From: Paenibacillus pabuli
GTDB lineage: Bacteria; Bacillota; Bacilli; Paenibacillales; Paenibacillaceae
Assembly (NCBI RefSeq): GCF_039831995.1
Contig: NZ_JBDOIO010000003.1
Location: 248,001-312,000 of the forward strand
DNA length: 64,000 nt
Direction: 5' to 3'
In this document: one piece after another, positions 25,531-34,522 of the stretch
Position numbering within the stretch: position 1 is the first letter of the stretch
Layout of the letters: each line of letters starts with the position of its first letter
The notes under the pieces: model-generated
Told to the model about the DNA's origin: nothing
The model's input: the letters and a program-made list of their open reading frames with translations, nothing else
Database searches by the model: none
Position numbers and translations under genes: made by a program

Positions 25531-27276
25531 TTGTTCAGAATTCCTGCCCAGTCGTGGCTTAACAGCATATTTGCAAGATTAATCATGACCTATTTGGTTT
25601 TTGTGACTCCTCTGATCCTTCTTGGAGTTTATCTATATCACTGGAGTTACGATACGGCAAGCCAGGAAATATCCCTGTCGACGGATCGGCGTCTGAACCA
25701 ATTTGCTATGGAGCTGAACAGGGAGATTGAATGGATGGAACTGCAGCAGTTCGATATCGCTGAAGACCGGAAACTGAACCGGCTTGCCATCCTCTGGAAC
25801 ATGATGGATCAAGTGGAGAGACGTGAAACGTTGAATTATTTATCTGAACGATTGGCCGCTTTCAAGAACAGCAGTGCTTACATCAAGAACGTTTACGTAC
25901 ATATTCCTTCAGTCAACAAGAGCATATCAGCCGTGCAGGGCATTGATGACTTCGATCAGGGTTCCTTTAGCTACTTTAGCTCAAATCATGTAGGGAAAGG
26001 CGTTCGCTTTACTGTAAAAGAAGACAACCTTAATCTTAGCGCCGTGCGACTATCAGGCAAGAGAGAAGAGGCCCCACTGTTTGTTGTCCAAGTGGAACTG
26101 GATAACGCTGAAGTTCAGAATGAATTGTCACAGCTCAATCTTTATCCCGAGAGTGCAACATTGCTGATTGAAGACCAAACAGGGCATGCCATCTCAGATC
26201 AGCAGCAGCGTGATGTCATTCTGTCAAGTCACCGTAAATATAGCCTTGCAAATCTGCATGAAAGCTTTCAGGTGAATGTGGAGGGGACCTTATATCATGT
26301 GAACCAGCTTCATATGAATACTCTGGGCTTGTCCGTAGCCACCTATTTGCCGGAGGAAATCGTAACCAAACCTCTCAGCAGATTTGTTCAATGGGCCTGG
26401 ATTTTTGCCATCACTTCATTCATCGCCATTACAGCGTATCTGTATTCCAGCTACAAGCTGATCCACATGCCGCTGCTGCTGCTTGTCAAAAGGTTCAAGA
26501 AAATGGAGGGAGGCGTGCTGGACATTCCAATCAACCATCATCGAAAAGACGAATTCGGTTTTTTGTACAGCCGTTTCAATCTGATGATCGAAAATCTCCG
26601 GCAGCTGATTGACCGTGATTTCAAAATGACGATGATGATGCAGCGGGCAGAATTAAGACAGCTTCAATCCCAGATTAATCCGCATTTTCTGTACAATAGC
26701 TTCTTTATTTTAAGTTCTCTCGCCAGAACAGGAGACACGGATCGCATTGAACAATTTACGAACATGCTTGGCGAGTATTTCCGCTTTATCACCCGAAATG
26801 GGACAGATCATGTTCACTTGAAGGAGGAAGTGGAGCATTCGAGAATCTATACGGAAATTCAGCAGCTGCGATTCTCCAGACGCATTAAGGTGGACTTCGG
26901 GCAGGTACCCTTGGAGATGGAACAGATTCAGGTGCCCAGGCTGATTATTCAGCCGATTATTGAGAATGCTTACGAGCACAGTCTTGAGAAAAATACAGAT
27001 ATGGGTCTCTTGCGCGTACATTTCTATATGAAGGAATCCTATATCGAATTTGTCGTGGAAGACAACGGAAACGAGCTGCGCATGGAAGATATTGAGCTCC
27101 TCCAAGAGCGGCTACTGAATGAAACAAGTACAGATGAAATGACCGGATTAATGAATATACACCGACGCCTTAGACTGACCTATGGGGAAAAAAGCGGTCT
27201 TTTTCTCTCCAGGAGTGAGCTGCAGGGGTTAAGAGTCGCTGTTCGGATTCAGGCGGAAGGAAGGGGAGACGAATAA
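25531..27276 (+). CDS. Sensor histidine kinase, YesM type, paired with a binding protein
   Basis: A 581-residue membrane kinase. Transmembrane segments IFARLIMTYLVFVTPLILLGVYLY and FVQWAWIFAITSFIAITAYLY bracket an external sensor region of about 250 residues. The phosphoacceptor is His385 in SQINPHFLYNSFF, followed by an HATPase domain (IIENAYEHS, VVEDNGNELRM). TTG 25531 is taken as start because AGGAGG lies eight bases upstream; the GTG at 25522 overlaps that site. The response regulator starts four bases after the stop, so the two are co-translated. The ligand may be delivered by the binding protein encoded just before. Confidence 0.93.
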   Translation: MFRIPAQSWLNSIFARLIMTYLVFVTPLILLGVYLYHWSYDTASQEISLSTDRRLNQFAMELNREIEWMELQQFDIAEDRKLNRLAILWNMMDQVERRETLNYLSERLAAFKNSSAYIKNVYVHIPSVNKSISAVQGIDDFDQGSFSYFSSNHVGKGVRFTVKEDNLNLSAVRLSGKREEAPLFVVQVELDNAEVQNELSQLNLYPESATLLIEDQTGHAISDQQQRDVILSSHRKYSLANLHESFQVNVEGTLYHVNQLHMNTLGLSVATYLPEEIVTKPLSRFVQWAWIFAITSFIAITAYLYSSYKLIHMPLLLLVKRFKKMEGGVLDIPINHHRKDEFGFLYSRFNLMIENLRQLIDRDFKMTMMMQRAELRQLQSQINPHFLYNSFFILSSLARTGDTDRIEQFTNMLGEYFRFITRNGTDHVHLKEEVEHSRIYTEIQQLRFSRRIKVDFGQVPLEMEQIQVPRLIIQPIIENAYEHSLEKNTDMGLLRVHFYMKESYIEFVVEDNGNELRMEDIELLQERLLNETSTDEMTGLMNIHRRLRLTYGEKSGLFLSRSELQGLRVAVRIQAEGRGDE

Positions 27277-27279
27277 CGA

Positions 27280-28902
27280 ATGTATAGACTTTTGATCGTG
27301 GACGATGAGGAGATTATCACGGATAGTCTGTATGAGACGTTTGCCAGATATATGCCTGACAACCTTGATGTGTGCAAAGCCTACTCTGCTGCGGAGGCGT
27401 TATCTTGGATGCGGCGCTCAAGGATAGACATTGTCCTGACAGATATCCGCATGCCGGGAACAAGCGGCCTGGAGCTGACCGAGGAGATTAAGGCCCGATG
27501 GCCGCAATGCCGCGTTATTTTCTTGACAGGACACAGTGATTTTGATTATGCCTACAAGGCTTTTCAAATGGGCAACGTAAGGTATTTACTCAAAACAGAG
27601 GGCTATGACAAAGTGATGACCGTCGTTGAACAGGTGATCGAAGAGATTCGGCAAAGTCATACCATGAATGAAGTGCTGGAACAGTCTAGTGAGATTACTT
27701 CCAGATTAGCCGCGCTGCAGCAGGAGGACTATGTGCGTAAGCTTCTTCAGCAATGTAAGCCGGCCGGTTCAGCAGATGAGATCCAAGCTGAACTGACCCG
27801 AAGAAACATTGAATTGCAATCCGATTCTCCGGTGTTCCTGGTGCTTGGTCGATTCAACACGATGCCTGGAAACCCGGCTGATCTCGAACATGTTCAGGCA
27901 TCCATTCGAGTGATCGGCTCTTCGCTTATCCGTGAACATGCGACATCTGCCAGCGTCACCGATCATTATGGCGATGCGGTCTGGCTGATTCAACCGAATA
28001 GAGAGAAAGTCAGCCCGGACGATGATTTTGTCACCTATGTCGAAGGTACATTGGAACTTGTACAAGAAGCTTGTCAGTCTTCCTTAGGTGTATCCATTGC
28101 ATTCGCATTAAGCGGGCAGGGCTGTCAATGGTCCCAAATTCCAAGACAATACGAACGTTTGCGTCTCCTGCAATGGATGAAGATCGGGGACGGGGTATCC
28201 ATGGTGTTAACAGATAAAACCGAAGAACCTGCAGTGGGGGCTTCCAAGGATTACTTCCGCATTTCAAGCCGGATCGAATTAATGATCGGTTATTTGGAAG
28301 CCGGCAGGTTCCAGTCTTTTTATGACGTCTTTGAAGAGCTGATCAACGAATTACTGCAGCAGGACATGACTATGGAGCGAGCGATGGAGACGTACTATCA
28401 CTTGGCACTGATGCTGTACACCACATTCAATCGTTGGGGGCTTCCGCATGAGATCCCTGATCAGCGAAGCCTTCTTCATCTCGGAGATTATCGAAGTATA
28501 AGGGAGGCCGTACACAACCTGTATCAGGCAGCTGATAAGTTGGTTCAATTCAAACAGGCCAATGAAGCGGAACGGGCTAATTTGGTGACCCAAACGATAT
28601 GCACGTACATCAAAAATAATCTTGAGAAGGATTTATCCTTGGTCCGACTGGCTGAATTGAATCATTTCAACCCATCCTATCTCTCCCGGTTTTTCAAGCA
28701 GGAAACAGGGATCAACTTGTCTGAGTTTATTGACGATTGCCGCATTCGAAGAGCCAAGGAGCTGTTGGCCCATACGGATCTTATGGTGCGGGAAATCGCG
28801 CTGCATGTCGGATATGAAGCAGCTCATTCGTTTACGCGTCTGTTCAAGAAGCTGACAGGTATGACGCCGCAGGAATACCGCGAATCCTTGCTGGTTCGAT
28901 AG
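27280..28902 (+). CDS. AraC-type response regulator of the binding protein/kinase module
   Basis: A 540-residue regulator with receiver residues Asp8/Asp9, phosphoacceptor Asp55 (LTDIRMP) and a Lys in RYLLKTEGYD, where the usual following Pro is Thr. The C-terminal AraC domain contains LSLVRLAELNHFNPSYLSRFFK and MVREIALHVGYEAAHSFTRLFK, ending in the standard MTPQEYR. It is the partner of the kinase at 25531. Its targets are not indicated by sequence; the downstream transporter cluster and the upstream GH43 gene are candidates. A terminator shared with the convergent gene follows. Confidence 0.95.
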   Translation: MYRLLIVDDEEIITDSLYETFARYMPDNLDVCKAYSAAEALSWMRRSRIDIVLTDIRMPGTSGLELTEEIKARWPQCRVIFLTGHSDFDYAYKAFQMGNVRYLLKTEGYDKVMTVVEQVIEEIRQSHTMNEVLEQSSEITSRLAALQQEDYVRKLLQQCKPAGSADEIQAELTRRNIELQSDSPVFLVLGRFNTMPGNPADLEHVQASIRVIGSSLIREHATSASVTDHYGDAVWLIQPNREKVSPDDDFVTYVEGTLELVQEACQSSLGVSIAFALSGQGCQWSQIPRQYERLRLLQWMKIGDGVSMVLTDKTEEPAVGASKDYFRISSRIELMIGYLEAGRFQSFYDVFEELINELLQQDMTMERAMETYYHLALMLYTTFNRWGLPHEIPDQRSLLHLGDYRSIREAVHNLYQAADKLVQFKQANEAERANLVTQTICTYIKNNLEKDLSLVRLAELNHFNPSYLSRFFKQETGINLSEFIDDCRIRRAKELLAHTDLMVREIALHVGYEAAHSFTRLFKKLTGMTPQEYRESLLVR

Positions 28903-29020
28903 GGGAATCCAAGGAAACAGAAATGATTGGCTGAGACATGTTACAAGAGTCAATTATGCTTCCGTACATTTACGATAGGTTAACTGTCTTCATCAGATGT
29001 CAAAAGGATCCGGATATGAT

Positions 29021-29053
29021 AAAAACGCAGGAGCAGTTGCTCCTGCGTTTTTT
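29021..29053. terminator. Bidirectional terminator between convergent regulator genes
   Basis: AAAACGCAGGAGCA is exactly complementary to TGCTCCTGCGTTTT around a two-base centre, with A-rich left and T-rich right flanks. It can therefore end transcripts from both the + strand regulator and the - strand regulator. Confidence 0.88.
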
Positions 29054-29098
29054 GGTTTGACTGGAAGAGTTCCAAATAGCAAAAAGATTCATTCATAC

Positions 29099-29878
29099 CT
29101 ATGCCGTATGAGTTTTCTGTCTTCGATAGGCATTGGGACTTGAACCGGTATACGATTTGAACTTTTTGTAAAACCAATCAATATCCTTATAACCGACCTC
29201 TACAGCTATTTCGTATATTCGCAAACTGGTTGAGGATAGAAGCTGCTTGGCTTTCTCCATACGCTGCTGAAGCAAGTAATCCGTGAAAGACATATTTTCC
29301 TCCAGCTTGAACTTCTGTCCCAGGTATGCGCAATTGAAATGCAGCATATCGGAAATTTTCCTTAACGTGATTTCATCCCCCAGATGATCCCGGATATAGG
29401 CTTTGACAAGGCGGATGACATGACTGGAGTTCATTGCTTTTCCGTAGATTGGAATAGGGGATTTACTAGGTATACTTTGTTTTACTGGTTCAGAGCTCAG
29501 CCTGTTCTGCATTCCAAGTAAACTGTTCAGCAGATCAGAAGGACGGACTGGACCAGACAAATAGTCATTTACCTGATAAGCCAGTGCTTTCCGCACAAGT
29601 CGGTAGTGATCTCTTCCACCCAGTAGAAGGATTGGAATATCACTTGTTTTCCGTATGTGGTGACATAACCACAGCCCAGCTGTATCACACTGCTCCGTAA
29701 ATACAACAACAATGGCAAATTGCCGTTCAGATAAAGCAGTCAGGGCTGCAGGAGCAGAATGGACACATTCACCGATCACATACTGCGATTTGTTATGGTT
29801 CAGCAGATGCTGAAGTTCTCTGCACCAACGGCGACTGTAATCGACAAGCAGCATATTGTACAAGAAGCATGACCTCAC
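29099..29878 (-). CDS. AraC-type regulator with degenerate (pseudo-) receiver domain
   Basis: About 259 residues, with a receiver-like fold fused to an AraC DNA-binding domain (ITLRKISDMLHFNCAYLGQKFK ... IYEIAVEVGYKDIDWFYKKFK). The receiver lacks the phosphorylation chemistry: the acidic pair is reduced to LVDYS, the phosphoacceptor position aligned through the downstream AGL is Phe60 (VVVFTEQ), and the usual KP is GP (DYLSGP, residues 106-110). It is also short, without the long middle region of its neighbours. It is divergent from the 30138 binding-protein gene, its likely target. The start is uncertain: the GTG at 29878 is closest to the purine-rich AGGAAGG, and a TTG (29863) or ATG (29854) is possible. 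Confidence 0.87.
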   Translation of the reverse strand: MRSCFLYNMLLVDYSRRWCRELQHLLNHNKSQYVIGECVHSAPAALTALSERQFAIVVVFTEQCDTAGLWLCHHIRKTSDIPILLLGGRDHYRLVRKALAYQVNDYLSGPVRPSDLLNSLLGMQNRLSSEPVKQSIPSKSPIPIYGKAMNSSHVIRLVKAYIRDHLGDEITLRKISDMLHFNCAYLGQKFKLEENMSFTDYLLQQRMEKAKQLLSSTSLRIYEIAVEVGYKDIDWFYKKFKSYTGSSPNAYRRQKTHTA

Positions 29879-29942
29879 CTTCCTGAATTTCGTTCGGGCG
29901 GTTCATCTCTGGATAAAGGCATAATTTTATTATGGGAATAAA

Positions 29943-30090
29943 AGAAAGCGCATACAATGTGCAACTTTTTGCAGACAGTGCATTTCTTTACCAATTCACA
30001 ATAAAAAGAGGACGTATCTCTTCAAAAGCCCGCCTTTCTATAATTTGACAGGGTAAATATCTAAGTTTCATCAGGTTGTTTGCGCTTTCA
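29943..30090 (+). promoter_or_regulatory. Divergent control region between the pseudo-receiver regulator and the binding-protein gene
   Basis: The 259-base gap contains a TATAAT (30039-30044) and a TTGACA (30045-30050) in an order that does not form a normal promoter, plus two partial cre-like sequences: AGAAAGCGCATACA (29943-29956) and TGTTTGCGCTTTCA (30077-30090), each with two mismatches to the consensus. An exact promoter cannot be assigned. Confidence 0.3.
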
Positions 30091-30137
30091 TCCGAGAGAT
30101 ACACTGTGGGAGCAAACGACAATCAGGGGGGAAAACG

Positions 30138-31493
30138 ATGAGAAAAAACAAGTTTATGCTGCTGAGCCTGGTATTCGCGGTCATGCTGTTAATTGCTGCA
30201 TGCAGTTCTACGCCAACCGCACAACCTGAACCGGAGAAACCGGCACCTCAGGAGGAACAAAAACCTGCCGAAACTGAGCCCGAGAATGAAAACTCCACGC
30301 CGGAGATGGATTTTGATATGGGCGGCCGGACCATCAAAGTGGTTGCTTGGTGGGATATGGAGATTCAGGACAATAACCCGGACAATATTCAGCGCCTCGA
30401 AAATCTAGAAGCACTGAAGAAAAAACACAACTTTAACATCGAATATGTTTCCATCGACTTTGGTGAGTATCAGGAGAAAGTGGTGGCTTCCCTGATGGCA
30501 GGTGAACCGCTTGGTGACTTTGTAAGGCTCGGTAAGGACTACGCCATCCCCGCATTGACCAAACAGGATCTGTTGTGGCCAGTGGATGACTATATCAAAA
30601 ACGACAAGGTATTCAACCAGAAAACGACCAAGGAATATATGCAGTACGAAGGCAAGGGCTACGGGTTTACCGAAGATCAATCTTCGTTTATTAATGGCAT
30701 TTTCTACAACCGGACCCTTATGCAGGAACTGGGCTTGAAGCCATTGCAGGAATATGTGGATGCCGATGAATGGAACTGGGATACATTCCTCAGCGTCGCA
30801 AAAGAAGCAAACAAGGATCGAAACAATGATGGCAAGCTGGATACGTGGGGACTTGCTCAGACAGGCCTTCTTGAACCCATTTTGTATTCCAACGAAGCTT
30901 CTCTGACCAAAGAAGATAAGCAGAACCTGGAAGATCCGAAGACCAAAGAAGCGCTGAACTTCCTGTCCAAACTGGCAACTGAGAAAGTCGGCAGAGCTTC
31001 AGAAGGCGGCGACTGGACAGAACCATCCACCTTCTTCCGTCAAGGTAATACGCTGATGTACGCAGGGGCAATGTACGAGGTGGAAGGCATTATGACGGAT
31101 ATGAAGGATTATGATATCGGCTTTGTACCTTTTCCCAAAGGACCAAGTGCTTCGGCATATCACTCCGGTGAATCACGCTACCAAGCAATTACAATTCCTA
31201 AAGCGGTGGAGAACCCGGAACAACTGATGTACATCTGGGAGAAAATTAACGAGATCGATTCGATCTACGAGTATCCCGGCCAATCCACGCTGGAGACACA
31301 TCTGACGGATGAGGCGGACATCAATAACGCTAGAGAGGTTGCAGAGGGCATGCTTGTACTCGACCACAATACATTCCCTTCCTTGCCATTCTGGGACTTT
31401 GATGCAGAGCTTAAAGAGGGCGTATCCGTATCTACGCTGATTGAGAAATACAAGGCTCCCTTCCAGGCAGCGATTGATGAGGTATATAAATAA
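30138..31493 (+). CDS. Extracellular solute-binding lipoprotein (CUT1-type)
   Basis: A 451-residue sugar-binding lipoprotein with lipobox IAAC (lipidated Cys22) and a long Pro/Glu-rich tether (residues about 25-55) before the folded part. Typical family features are VVASLMAGEPLGDFVRLG, FYNRTLMQELGLKPL and DRNNDGKLDTWGLAQTG. AGGGGGG precedes the ATG. It opens the long transporter cluster that runs to 42915. The next gene, 112 bases on, also carries a binding-protein domain, so the cluster has two binding proteins and two permease pairs. The ligand is probably a plant-wall oligosaccharide, judging only from the surrounding genes. Confidence 0.93.
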   Translation: MRKNKFMLLSLVFAVMLLIAACSSTPTAQPEPEKPAPQEEQKPAETEPENENSTPEMDFDMGGRTIKVVAWWDMEIQDNNPDNIQRLENLEALKKKHNFNIEYVSIDFGEYQEKVVASLMAGEPLGDFVRLGKDYAIPALTKQDLLWPVDDYIKNDKVFNQKTTKEYMQYEGKGYGFTEDQSSFINGIFYNRTLMQELGLKPLQEYVDADEWNWDTFLSVAKEANKDRNNDGKLDTWGLAQTGLLEPILYSNEASLTKEDKQNLEDPKTKEALNFLSKLATEKVGRASEGGDWTEPSTFFRQGNTLMYAGAMYEVEGIMTDMKDYDIGFVPFPKGPSASAYHSGESRYQAITIPKAVENPEQLMYIWEKINEIDSIYEYPGQSTLETHLTDEADINNAREVAEGMLVLDHNTFPSLPFWDFDAELKEGVSVSTLIEKYKAPFQAAIDEVYK

Positions 31494-31605
31494 GCACCTA
31501 CACTATACACCGGCAGAACGCATCAGTATTAGTGTGGTCTGTCCGGGTTAGTTAGTCAACCGTTTTATGGTCGCTACGCTTACAGGAAAGGGGATACATT
31601 CGAAC

Positions 31606-34503
31606 ATGCGGTCACGTAAGAAAATGGGGCTGATTCTGGTGCTTGTCCTGGCCTTAGTGTTCTCGATCTGGACGATCTATCCATCGCGTGATCAAAGCAC
31701 GGGAATGGTACATGCGCTCGAAGATTTTGAAGCGGTCTCGAACACGGACGATGAAAGCAGCTATGAACATTATCTGAGTATGCATGCCAGCAGCGCCAAG
31801 CCGGATAACGTCATACGAATTGAAGGCGAATCTTATGTTCGGGCGGACGGCGGAGCGTTCGAAGTTGTACAGGGATATGAGGGATTGGATGGCAAAGCCG
31901 TCATTACGCCTGAAACCGGAAGCATCCGCTGGGATGTGCCCGTACAAGCGAGTGGTCTGTACCATGTCCGCATCCATTATTATCCTGTTGAAGGCAAGAG
32001 TTCAGGGATTGAACGCAGGCTGGAGCTAAACGGGCAGGTTCCATTCAGGGGTGCTGACGTCCTGCTGTTCGACAGGGTGTGGGGCAATCGGGAAGAAGAC
32101 ATCAGGCGGGATGACCGCGGCAACGATCTCAGGCCAAGACAGGTGGAACAGCCCGAGTGGCAGCTCGCTTCCTTCAGGGATAGCGCAGGTTACTTCGAGG
32201 AGCCGTTCCAATTTTATTTTGAAAAGGGTACACAGGATTTAACGCTCACCTCGTTAAGAGAGAGCATGGCCATTGATTATATCGAACTGTATCAGGAAGA
32301 GGACGTCCCTTCCTATGCGGATTTGCAGGCAAGTTATGAGACACGTGGCTTGAAACCGGCTGAGCCCGTCATGCTGAAGGTTCAGGCAGAGCAGGCAGCG
32401 AGCAAGTCCTCGCCGACACTGTCACCCATCTCGGATCGATCCAGTCCTTCACTTGAGCCATATCACGTTTCGAAGATTCGGATTAACGCCATTGGAGGAA
32501 TAAACTGGAAACTACCGGGTGAATGGATTGAGTGGGAAATTGACGTGCCGGAAGACGGGTTATATCAGATCGCGCTGAAGGTGAAGCAGGACCAACTGCG
32601 CGGCATTTATGCCACCCGCAGTCTCACCATTGACGGCAAGGTACCGTTTAAGGAAATGAAACGCATTCGTTTTAATTACAGTCCTTCCTGGCAAACGCAA
32701 GTCCTCGGAGCCGGAGAAGAACAGCCCTATCAGTTCCATCTTGAAAAAGGGAAACACCGCATTCGGATGACAGTCACACTGGGTGATATTGCCCCGCTGC
32801 TCCGTACGTTGGAGTCCAGCGTGCTGGAACTGAACGAGATGTACCGCAAAATATTAATGATCACTTCGAACCAACCCGATCCGCTGCGGGACTATCAGCT
32901 CGAACGGCGTATTCCGGAGATGACCGAGGTGTTTCAACGACAGGCGGATACACTTAGCTCGGTTGCAGCCTATCTGGAGCAGGCCACGGGTGAGCAGAGC
33001 GATAAAGTTGCGATTCTGAATGCAATGGTCGTTCAGCTTAAGGATATGGTGGCCAGACCAGAGACAGTAACGAAACGATTGGATACATTCAAGATTAACG
33101 TGGGCGGACTTGGCACCTGGATTCTGACCGTGAGAGAGCAGCCCATTACGATGGATTACCTTGTCGTATCCCAGCCAGGTGGGTCACTGCCGGATGCAAA
33201 TTCTTCGGCCATCCAGCAAGTAAAGCATGAACTGGGAGCCTATGTGGCTTCCTATACGGAAGATTACGACAGTATCGGCAACGTGGAGCAAAAGAAAGAC
33301 GCGATTACCGTCTGGATTACAACTGGACGGGACCAAGCCCAGGTGCTTAAGGGTCTGATCGATGATTCGTTTACCCCGGATACCGATGTCTCGGTACAAT
33401 TGCGTCTTGTTCCGCCCAACATTCTGCTGCCTGCAACGCTTTCGGGGGAAGGACCGGACGTGGCCATGCAGATGGGTGAGGACATACCCGTGAACTATGC
33501 GATGAGAAATGCGGCAGCGGATCTGAGCAAGTTCCCGGACTTCGAAGAAGTTTCCGGACGGTTCCGTGAAAGCGGACTGACGCCTTACCGTTACAATGAC
33601 GGGGTCTACGCGCTGCCGGAGCAGCAGCACTTCCCGATGCTTTTTTACCGTAAAGATATCCTGAATGAGCTGGGCCTTGAACCGCCGAAGACATGGCAGG
33701 ACGTCTATAACGCCATCGCGGTGCTGCAAAAACACAACATGGAGTTCTATCTGCCCATCGAGGATACGCTGAACAATGCAAACCTAGTACCGAACTCCAC
33801 TTTTGCCATGCTGTTGTATCAGAATGATGGCACATTCTATACGGAAGATCAGAAGAAGAGTGCACTGGATTCGGAGATTTCAATGGATGCTTTTAAACGC
33901 TGGACCCAGTTCTATACCAATTACAAATTTCCGCTCAAGGCAGACTTTCCAAACCGGTTCCGTACTGGGGAAATGCCGATTGGCATCGCTGATTATACCA
34001 CGTACAACATGCTGACGGTCATGGCACCGGAAATTCGCAACCTCTGGGATTTTACCATTGTTCCGGGTACTGAGCTTCCGGACGGTTCTATACGGCATGA
34101 GGTAGCCAGTGCGACCAGCGCCGTGATGATGCTCGAAAGTGCAGGCAACAAGGAAGCTGCATGGAAGTTCATGAAATGGTGGACCGATGAGCAGACCCAG
34201 ATCGAATACGGAAGAGAAATGGAAGGCCTGATGGGAGCGGCTGCCCGCTATCCCACGGCCAATATTAAGGCACTGCAGCAGCTGCCTTGGCCCGTGAAGG
34301 ATTATCAAAATCTGGAGAAACAATGGAAATGGGTACAAGGTATCCCGCAGCTTCCGGGAGGTTATTTCACAGGCAGGCATCTGGACAATGCATTCCGTAA
34401 AGTGGTCAACGCCAACGAAAACCCGCGTGAGGCCCTGTCGGACTATGTCCTGTATATCGATGATGAAATCGAGTTAAAGCGCAAGGAATTTAATCTGAAG
34501 TAG
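31606..34503 (+). CDS. Membrane-anchored fusion of carbohydrate-binding-like modules and a solute-binding domain
   Basis: A 965-residue protein. An N-terminal hydrophobic anchor (MGLILVLVLALVFSIWTIY) lacks a lipobox. Two beta-sandwich-like modules follow, at about residues 65-240 (DNVIRIEGESY ... GLYHVRIHYYPVEG ... LELNGQVPFRGA) and 255-410 (GEWIEWEIDVPEDGLYQIALKV ... LTIDGKVPFKEM); they share the pattern G-L-Y-x-(I/V) and L-x-(L/I)-(N/D)-G-x-V-P-F and look like an internal duplication. After a helical spacer, about residue 560 to the end is a CUT1-type solute-binding domain (DAITVWITTGRDQAQ ... MLFYRKDILNELGLEPPKTW). ATG 31606 is preferred for its purine-rich AGGAAAGGGG upstream. The design suggests polymer capture coupled to oligosaccharide handover; function is inferred. 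Confidence 0.85.
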   Translation: MRSRKKMGLILVLVLALVFSIWTIYPSRDQSTGMVHALEDFEAVSNTDDESSYEHYLSMHASSAKPDNVIRIEGESYVRADGGAFEVVQGYEGLDGKAVITPETGSIRWDVPVQASGLYHVRIHYYPVEGKSSGIERRLELNGQVPFRGADVLLFDRVWGNREEDIRRDDRGNDLRPRQVEQPEWQLASFRDSAGYFEEPFQFYFEKGTQDLTLTSLRESMAIDYIELYQEEDVPSYADLQASYETRGLKPAEPVMLKVQAEQAASKSSPTLSPISDRSSPSLEPYHVSKIRINAIGGINWKLPGEWIEWEIDVPEDGLYQIALKVKQDQLRGIYATRSLTIDGKVPFKEMKRIRFNYSPSWQTQVLGAGEEQPYQFHLEKGKHRIRMTVTLGDIAPLLRTLESSVLELNEMYRKILMITSNQPDPLRDYQLERRIPEMTEVFQRQADTLSSVAAYLEQATGEQSDKVAILNAMVVQLKDMVARPETVTKRLDTFKINVGGLGTWILTVREQPITMDYLVVSQPGGSLPDANSSAIQQVKHELGAYVASYTEDYDSIGNVEQKKDAITVWITTGRDQAQVLKGLIDDSFTPDTDVSVQLRLVPPNILLPATLSGEGPDVAMQMGEDIPVNYAMRNAAADLSKFPDFEEVSGRFRESGLTPYRYNDGVYALPEQQHFPMLFYRKDILNELGLEPPKTWQDVYNAIAVLQKHNMEFYLPIEDTLNNANLVPNSTFAMLLYQNDGTFYTEDQKKSALDSEISMDAFKRWTQFYTNYKFPLKADFPNRFRTGEMPIGIADYTTYNMLTVMAPEIRNLWDFTIVPGTELPDGSIRHEVASATSAVMMLESAGNKEAAWKFMKWWTDEQTQIEYGREMEGLMGAAARYPTANIKALQQLPWPVKDYQNLEKQWKWVQGIPQLPGGYFTGRHLDNAFRKVVNANENPREALSDYVLYIDDEIELKRKEFNLK

Positions 34504-34522
34504 AAGGAAGGGAGGGTAACGG

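Noticed and set aside
30077..30090. TGTTTGCGCTTTCA as a cre site
   Set aside because: Two mismatches, both in the conserved AA of the left arm; too weak to list as a site on its own.
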